A stretch of 10,202 nucleotides of DNA from Candidatus Bathyarchaeota archaeon (lineage in GTDB: Archaea; Thermoproteota; Bathyarchaeia; RBG-16-48-13; GCA-020345945). Shown here one piece after another: positions 6,541 through 10,202 of the stretch. Position numbers and translations under genes: made by a program. The DNA lies in NCBI GenBank assembly GCA_020345945.1, contig CP070773.1, positions 711,290-721,491 of the forward strand, given 5' to 3'. Position 1 is the stretch's first letter. Each line of letters begins with the position of its first letter. Below the pieces are notes generated by a model. That model worked only from the letters and a program-made list of their open reading frames with translations, made no database searches and was not told the origin of the DNA.

Positions 6541-7673
6541 GGAGGACAGGAACAGCTGAGCTAGGGCTTCACCCAGGCAGGGCACCATCCTGGCTCACTT
6601 CGAAAATGATCAAACTCTCCAAAGGCATCCTTGAGGCAATGGTAGACGACCTTGGCAAAGACGAAGTTCTAAAGAGACTAGCAGACCCTTTCTGGTTCCA
6701 GGCACTCGCGAACACACTAGCATACGATTGGGACAGCAGCGGAACCACAACAGTAGTCTGTGGGGTATTAAAGAACACCCTCAACAAAGGTGACTTCGGA
6801 ATAGCCATAGCTGGAGGAAAAGGAAGAACCTCCCGAAAAACTCCCGAAGAACTCCTAAAGATAGGGGAGAGGTTCGGCTTCTCCACAAACAGGATAGAAA
6901 TGTTGAGATACTCCAGCAAGATGACTGCAAAAGTAGACAACACCGCAATACAAGACGGCTACCAACTTTATCACCACGCATTCATAGTGTCAGAGAACGG
7001 TAAATGGGCAGTAGTACAACAAGGGATGAACGAGAACACCAAGATGGCCAGAAGATACCACTGGCTCTCCGACTCCGTTAAAAGATTCACAGTGGAACCG
7101 CATGAGGCAATAGTGGGATCGAAATCGAAGAACCCAGTACTAGATATGACTGCCACAAGCAGTGAGAATTGCAGGAAAACTTCGACAGACCTTGCCAACG
7201 ACAATCCAAAAAAACTTGCGAGGATATTCAACTCGTTTCGCACGAAAGAACAGAGTTCCCTCAAGCCTTGGATCCCAGACCTCAAGGAAGAGAATATAAA
7301 GACAATGAATGTATACACGTCTAGACCAAACTGGAAAGCCCTCGAAAGAGCTTACGAAATTCGTCCAAGGGACTATGAGGAACTCCTAAGCATACGAGGG
7401 ATGGGTCCATCAACTGTGCGAGGACTGGCAATGATATCAAACCTCATCTACGGAAGTGAACCATCTTGGAGAGACCCAGTCAAGTATACTTTTGCATTCG
7501 GCGGCAAAGACGGCATTCCTTTTCCAGTAAAGAGAAATGCAATGGACGAAGCGACAACAGTCCTAGAGAACGCGATAAAACAATCCAAACTTGGGGAGAA
7601 TAATAAACTCCATATGATCCGCAGACTTAGAAGGTTAATAGAAAAAATGGAAACTCAATCGACACCAAGATAG
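6537..7673 (+). CDS. DUF763 domain protein with helix-hairpin-helix motif
   Basis: The 378-residue protein belongs to the DUF763 family, which has no function I can state as established. Recognisable blocks are the N-terminal RRTGTAELGLHPGRAPSWL (2-20), IAGGKGRTSRKTPEEL (91-106), GYQLYHHAF (141-149), WAVVQQGMN (157-165), ARRYHWLSD (171-179) and NPVLDMTA (199-206). Near the C-terminus LLSIRGMGPSTVRGLAMIS (283-301) reads as a helix-hairpin-helix, a non-specific DNA-binding element, followed by a highly charged end (RRLRRLIEK). The conserved Gly-Lys, His and Gln-Gln residues suggest an enzyme core, perhaps acting on DNA, but this is inference. The start is TTG 6537, overlapping the upstream wHTH stop as TTGA, and it reproduces the family N-terminus. 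No clear T-run terminator follows. Confidence 0.85.
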   Translation: MRRTGTAELGLHPGRAPSWLTSKMIKLSKGILEAMVDDLGKDEVLKRLADPFWFQALANTLAYDWDSSGTTTVVCGVLKNTLNKGDFGIAIAGGKGRTSRKTPEELLKIGERFGFSTNRIEMLRYSSKMTAKVDNTAIQDGYQLYHHAFIVSENGKWAVVQQGMNENTKMARRYHWLSDSVKRFTVEPHEAIVGSKSKNPVLDMTATSSENCRKTSTDLANDNPKKLARIFNSFRTKEQSSLKPWIPDLKEENIKTMNVYTSRPNWKALERAYEIRPRDYEELLSIRGMGPSTVRGLAMISNLIYGSEPSWRDPVKYTFAFGGKDGIPFPVKRNAMDEATTVLENAIKQSKLGENNKLHMIRRLRRLIEKMETQSTPR

Positions 7674-7684
7674 AATCTTAAATC

Positions 7685-7694
7685 CCGATATCGG
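7685..7694. repeat. 10-bp perfect palindrome after DUF763
   Basis: CCGATATCGG is a perfect self-complementary 10-mer, 11 nt after the DUF763 stop. It lacks a loop, so it is a poor RNA hairpin but could be a dimeric protein site. It may be chance. Confidence 0.25.
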
Positions 7695-7726
7695 TATTGT
7701 AAAGTCAAAGTCTATCAAACCGACAT

Positions 7727-7738
7727 AAAAGGAAAAAG
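7727..7738 (-). terminator. T-rich terminator of the Cys-rich gene
   Basis: On the minus strand the sequence CTTTTTCCTTTT starts about 28 nt after the stop codon at 7766. Short oligo-T runs without a hairpin are the usual archaeal termination signal. The same bases read on the plus strand are A-rich, so this element serves the minus-strand gene only. Confidence 0.5.
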
Positions 7739-7765
7739 AGTGGAGTAGAAATCAGTTCTTTACAG

Positions 7766-7948
7766 TCATTCGTTCTCTATACAGGGGTGTCCTTTTGCTT
7801 CCGGGTGGCATTCCGCTATCTGTTCAGGTGTACACTCTTCTGGATTTCTCCTTACATCTTCGCTGCATGGGCAGCCTGAATGCAAGCGGGCACATTTTGA
7901 GTCATTCATATCTGTTTTCGCCTCTGACTTATAGATGCCACAGACCAT
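7766..7948 (-). CDS. Small cysteine-rich protein, probable metal or Fe-S binder
   Basis: The 60-residue protein has seven cysteines (3, 19, 26, 28, 39, 47, 56) and three histidines (23, 48, 54), grouped as SGCPCSED and ECTPEQIAECHPEAKGHPC. I recall similar C-x-PEQI-x-x-CH-x-x-x-x-x-HPC endings in small uncharacterised archaeal and bacterial proteins, but cannot name the family. It has no signal peptide or membrane segment and should be cytosolic. The Cys/His density suggests zinc, copper or an iron-sulfur cluster; this is inference. ATG 7948 has no ribosome binding site, and a TATA-like TATATTATATT lies about 18-28 nt upstream, so a leaderless message is likely. It is transcribed away from the ArsR-like regulator at 7992. 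An opposite-strand frame (7795-8004) has no such motif and is judged spurious. Confidence 0.68.
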   Translation of the reverse strand: MVCGIYKSEAKTDMNDSKCARLHSGCPCSEDVRRNPEECTPEQIAECHPEAKGHPCIENE

Positions 7949-7991
7949 ATTATAAATATTTTGATAATATAATATACTGGGTTGTAATAAG
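7949..7991. promoter_or_regulatory. Divergent AT-rich promoter of the Cys-rich gene and the ArsR-like regulator
   Basis: Only 43 bp separate the two start codons, and nearly all of it is A/T. For the plus gene, TTATAAATA (7950-7958) and GATAATAT (7963-7970) are TATA candidates, and the latter is spaced for a leaderless start at 7992. For the minus gene, TATATTATATT lies about 18-28 nt upstream of ATG 7948. ATATTATA (7947-7954) and TATAATAT (7968-7975) form an 8-bp inverted repeat that could be an operator, but such A/T-only repeats arise easily by chance. Neither gene shows a Shine-Dalgarno. Confidence 0.55.
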
Positions 7992-8315
7992 ATGTGTCAT
8001 GTGAGAGACGATCCTGTGGATCTGGAAAAGACAGGCTTGTTCCAAAAGTACTTCAGGGCATTACACTGCCCCATCAGATGGGCGATAATCCGCATAATTG
8101 GAGAGGGAGAAAAAAGCAGCGGTGAGATCCTTGACGAACTTAGAGGCGAGGGAGAGGAACTGGCGAGATCAAGCCTCTATTATCATCTTTCAGAGCTAGA
8201 GAAATCCGATATCATAGAACTATCCAAGTATCGAGAAACAGGCGGAGGTGCCCCAGAGAAGGTTTGGAGACTGAAGACAAGGGAGATCAACATCGACCTC
8301 CTTAATGACCTATAA
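7992..8315 (+). CDS. ArsR-like winged-helix transcriptional regulator
   Basis: The 107-residue protein carries one winged helix-turn-helix: FRALHCPIRWAIIRII (21-36) is the usual ArsR helix pair (compare ALSHPIR in the family), SSGEILDEL (42-50) the first HTH helix, ARSSLYYHLSELEKSDII (58-75) the recognition helix, and YRETGGGAPEKVWRL (80-94) the wing. It lacks the classical ELCVCD metal site. Cys26 replaces the common histidine of the ALSHPIR motif, and Cys2 and His3 sit at the extreme N-terminus, which might form a thiol or metal site; that is inference. ATG 7992 has no Shine-Dalgarno and probably starts a leaderless message. The gene diverges from the Cys-rich protein gene and is followed 44 nt later by the DUF362 gene, so both neighbours are candidate targets. 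Confidence 0.82.
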   Translation: MCHVRDDPVDLEKTGLFQKYFRALHCPIRWAIIRIIGEGEKSSGEILDELRGEGEELARSSLYYHLSELEKSDIIELSKYRETGGGAPEKVWRLKTREINIDLLNDL

Positions 8316-8359
8316 ACACCTCCCAAGACTATCAAGAAGAAAGTAAAGAAGGCAGCAAT

Positions 8360-9301
8360 ATGCCCAAAGTAGCATTGGCTAAAGGAAGTTCTCGACTGGA
8401 AACGATCATCAAGGCACTGAATATGATCGACAAAGAAATTGAACAAGGAATTCGTGCCAAAGACTCTGCAACAGTCCTAATCAAACCGAACATGGTCGTC
8501 ACAAACACACAACTTGCAGCGACCCACGCAGACGCTCTGCAAGCACTTCTAGAATACCTCCAGAAGTTCGATAATATCGAGAAGATCATCATTGGCGAGG
8601 GGCCAGCCGGCTCTTCAGCCCAAGAAGGATTCAACAATTACGGATATCTCAAGCTAGCAGAAGAGTATCCTATAGAGTTCATGGACTTAAACAAAGACTC
8701 ATACATCACCACACCCATCTACCAGATCGAAGGCGAGGAGATCAAAGTACGAATAGCCAAAACATCCATAGAAACTGACTACAAGATCTCAATTACAGTA
8801 CCCAAGACCCATGAGACGGTGATCTTCACCGGAGCCATGAAGAACTTCATAATGGGATCCGCACTTCGAGATGAGACAGATGACAAAATAAAGATCCACG
8901 GCTTCCCAGAACGAGCCAAATGGGATCAATACTACACCCGCGCAGTCAAACTTATGCATAAGAATCTCGTCAGGCTTGCCCCAATCCTAAAGCCGGACCT
9001 AAGCATAATCGACGAGTTTGTAGCCATGGAGGGAAACGGACCTTGCAGAGGAACACCACTAAAGCTAGGTGCAGCAGTCACTGGAACAGACCACGTGGCA
9101 ACAGACGCGGTGGCAGCAAGCCTTATGGGCTTCAACCCATTAGACATCGGCTACCTATACTACGCCGATAGAGAAGGCTTAGGAACCGCCCAACTTTCCA
9201 AGATCGAAGTCCTAGGACCGAACATACAAGAGATCAGGAAGAACTGTAAACGCCACGAAAACTACAAGACAGAAATCACTTGGAAATCAGATATAGAATA
9301 G
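8360..9301 (+). CDS. DUF362 domain protein
   Basis: The 313-residue protein is recognised by VLIKPNMV (39-46), ATHADALQALL (54-64), IIIGEGPAG (76-84), VPKTHETVIFTGAMKNFIMG (147-166), IDEFVAMEGNGPCRGTP (217-233) and TDHVATDAVAASLMGFNP (243-260). DUF362 proteins have a conserved nucleotide- or metal-binding-looking core but no agreed reaction. Some members carry a C-terminal ferredoxin domain, which is absent here, as only three scattered residues of the tail could matter (C296, H299). It is cytosolic, with no signal peptide. ATG 8360 has only a weak AGAAGG upstream (8347-8352). It lies 44 nt after the ArsR-like gene on the same strand, so the two may form an operon. It converges with the MFS gene across 114 bp that show no clear terminator or RNA. 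Confidence 0.88.
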   Translation: MPKVALAKGSSRLETIIKALNMIDKEIEQGIRAKDSATVLIKPNMVVTNTQLAATHADALQALLEYLQKFDNIEKIIIGEGPAGSSAQEGFNNYGYLKLAEEYPIEFMDLNKDSYITTPIYQIEGEEIKVRIAKTSIETDYKISITVPKTHETVIFTGAMKNFIMGSALRDETDDKIKIHGFPERAKWDQYYTRAVKLMHKNLVRLAPILKPDLSIIDEFVAMEGNGPCRGTPLKLGAAVTGTDHVATDAVAASLMGFNPLDIGYLYYADREGLGTAQLSKIEVLGPNIQEIRKNCKRHENYKTEITWKSDIE

Positions 9302-9415
9302 AGAAGAACCTTTGAGATAGCCCAGTTTCCCCAACCATCGTCCTCACAGAATATTTAATCAAACTATCGAGACGGATAACGCAGCTAGCTATAGGTATTC
9401 TTTCTCAAGCGACTC

Positions 9416-10202
9416 CTATTCGATTTTCACACCAAACTGGAGAACAGCCAATCCAACATAGTAGACAACAGCAGCAACTACAAATATTGTGTATATGCCG
9501 TGTGCATCAGCTATGAATGCGGCTATCATTGGTGCTATGAAACCAACCAGATTTCCTGGAAGGGAGGAAAGTGCGAACCCCATCCCCCTTTTTTGGGGAG
9601 GTGAGAGTCTGGCTGTCATCCAAGCACTAGCTGGCATCGCTACTATGCCAAAGAACCGCTGGGCTAGATAAAAGACCATGAAAGGCCAGAATCCTTTCAG
9701 AGCAATAGCGAGTAAGAAACATGTATGGGAGGCAAATAATGAAAATACCAGCAATCTCTTCTCACCGAACCGAGAAGCCAGCACCCCTCCCAGAGGAGAA
9801 GCGAGGATACCCATCATCGAACCGACTCCAAACATAAATCCTATACTTGAAAGATTCCAACCTTGGCTCTCAGCTAACCATATACTGAGAAAAACAGATG
9901 TCAAACCTCCTCCGAATCTCCTCATCCCACTTGATGCGACAAAAAGAACCATACTCATAGAGAATAACTTGTTCGCTGTACCAGTTTCTACACCTTCCTC
10001 TGTCATCTCTCTCTTCTCCACTCTTGTGGAATCCTTCAAGAAAAACAAGGCTACAAGCCCAAAGAGAATTGGCAACGTCCAGAACAAGTATACCTGACGC
10101 CATTGAAATACGAAGATGCCCATGAGGATACTGATAGAGAGAGGCCCTAGCGAAACCCCAAAAGTTCCTCCACCGTTCCAAATACCAAGCGCCTTAACCC
10201 TA
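9416..10202 (-). CDS. Major facilitator superfamily transporter (partial, 5' end outside window)
   Basis: Only the C-terminal 262 residues lie inside; the frame stays open through the right edge, so the ATG at 10123 is internal. The visible part starts near RVKALGIWNGGGTFGVSLGP, which looks like transmembrane helices 4-5 of an MFS protein with the family's Arg and Gly-rich pattern. Next come one more helix pair, a hydrophilic central loop (KDSTRVEKREMTEEGVETG) and six further hydrophobic helices. GGVLASRFGEKRLLV matches motif A between helices 8 and 9. A shorter charged loop, RLSPPQKRGMG, sits between helices 10 and 11. The substrate cannot be predicted; the sequence resembles drug or metabolite efflux-type members. 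It reads toward the DUF362 gene. The end (FGVKIE, stop TAG) has no long tail. Confidence 0.88.
   Translation of the reverse strand, partial: RVKALGIWNGGGTFGVSLGPLSISILMGIFVFQWRQVYLFWTLPILFGLVALFFLKDSTRVEKREMTEEGVETGTANKLFSMSMVLFVASSGMRRFGGGLTSVFLSIWLAESQGWNLSSIGFMFGVGSMMGILASPLGGVLASRFGEKRLLVFSLFASHTCFLLAIALKGFWPFMVFYLAQRFFGIVAMPASAWMTARLSPPQKRGMGFALSSLPGNLVGFIAPMIAAFIADAHGIYTIFVVAAVVYYVGLAVLQFGVKIE

Noticed and set aside
7795..8004. 69-codon plus-strand frame overlapping the Cys-rich gene and the regulator start
   Set aside because: The minus-strand frame has a structured Cys/His pattern, a promoter and a T-run terminator. This frame runs through the divergent promoter and has none.
9678..10097. 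139-codon plus-strand frame
   Set aside because: It is antisense to the MFS transporter, which shows regular hydrophobic helices and motif A. The plus frame has no family features.
10121..10123. ATG as start of the MFS gene
   Set aside because: The frame continues open to the window edge and encodes further transporter sequence (RVKALGIWNGGG, then GVSLGP), so this Met is internal.
1..10202. CRISPR arrays, tRNA or rRNA genes, insertion sequences, phage or toxin-antitoxin genes
   Set aside because: I saw no regularly spaced direct repeats, cloverleaf-like sequences, transposase or integrase motifs, or terminal inverted repeats on either strand. tRNAscan-SE and a covariance-model scan would settle small RNAs that reading by eye can miss.

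Overview
The window is archaeal chromosome. It carries a TATA-box binding protein, a histone-fold protein and both subunits of the archaeal type IIB topoisomerase (topoisomerase VI), together with a geranylgeranyl-reductase-type flavoprotein of the kind used in archaeal lipid synthesis. Base composition looks moderate (mid-40s % G+C by eye). Arginine is mostly AGA/AGG and isoleucine often ATA. About five of the twelve genes start with GTG or TTG. Histone plus Topo VI plus DUF763 would fit an uncultivated TACK-like or Asgard-like archaeon. I cannot fix the lineage from this sequence, and it is an inference only.

Layout, left to right. (1) Positions 1-577, minus strand: the 5' part of a geranylgeranyl-reductase-family FAD protein that runs off the left edge. 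(2) 771-2057, plus strand: a four-carbon acid sugar kinase (DUF1537/OtnK-like), divergent from gene 1, with a strong Shine-Dalgarno and a small dyad in its leader. (3) 2356-6053, plus strand: an information-processing block of TBP, a divergent histone with N- and C-terminal extensions, then top6B and top6A separated by only 6 nt. (4) 6229-7673, plus strand: a small winged-helix protein overlapping a DUF763 protein by 4 nt (TTGA), a clear translationally coupled pair. (5) 7766-8315: a 60-residue cysteine-rich protein (minus strand) divergent from an ArsR-like winged-helix regulator (plus strand). Only 43 bp of very AT-rich DNA separates the start codons, and both messages look leaderless or nearly so. 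(6) 8360-9301, plus strand: a DUF362 protein just downstream of the regulator. (7) 9416-10202, minus strand: the C-terminal two thirds of an MFS transporter that runs off the right edge.

How they may work together. TBP, histone and Topo VI all act on DNA structure and form the coherent core of the window. The genes around them are probably independent units. The most testable undescribed points are the wHTH-DUF763 couple, the divergent Cys-rich protein/ArsR-like pair that could be a metal- or redox-responsive switch, and the unusual histone next to Topo VI. I see no CRISPR array, tRNA, rRNA, insertion sequence or prophage, and nothing that looks like a defence island.
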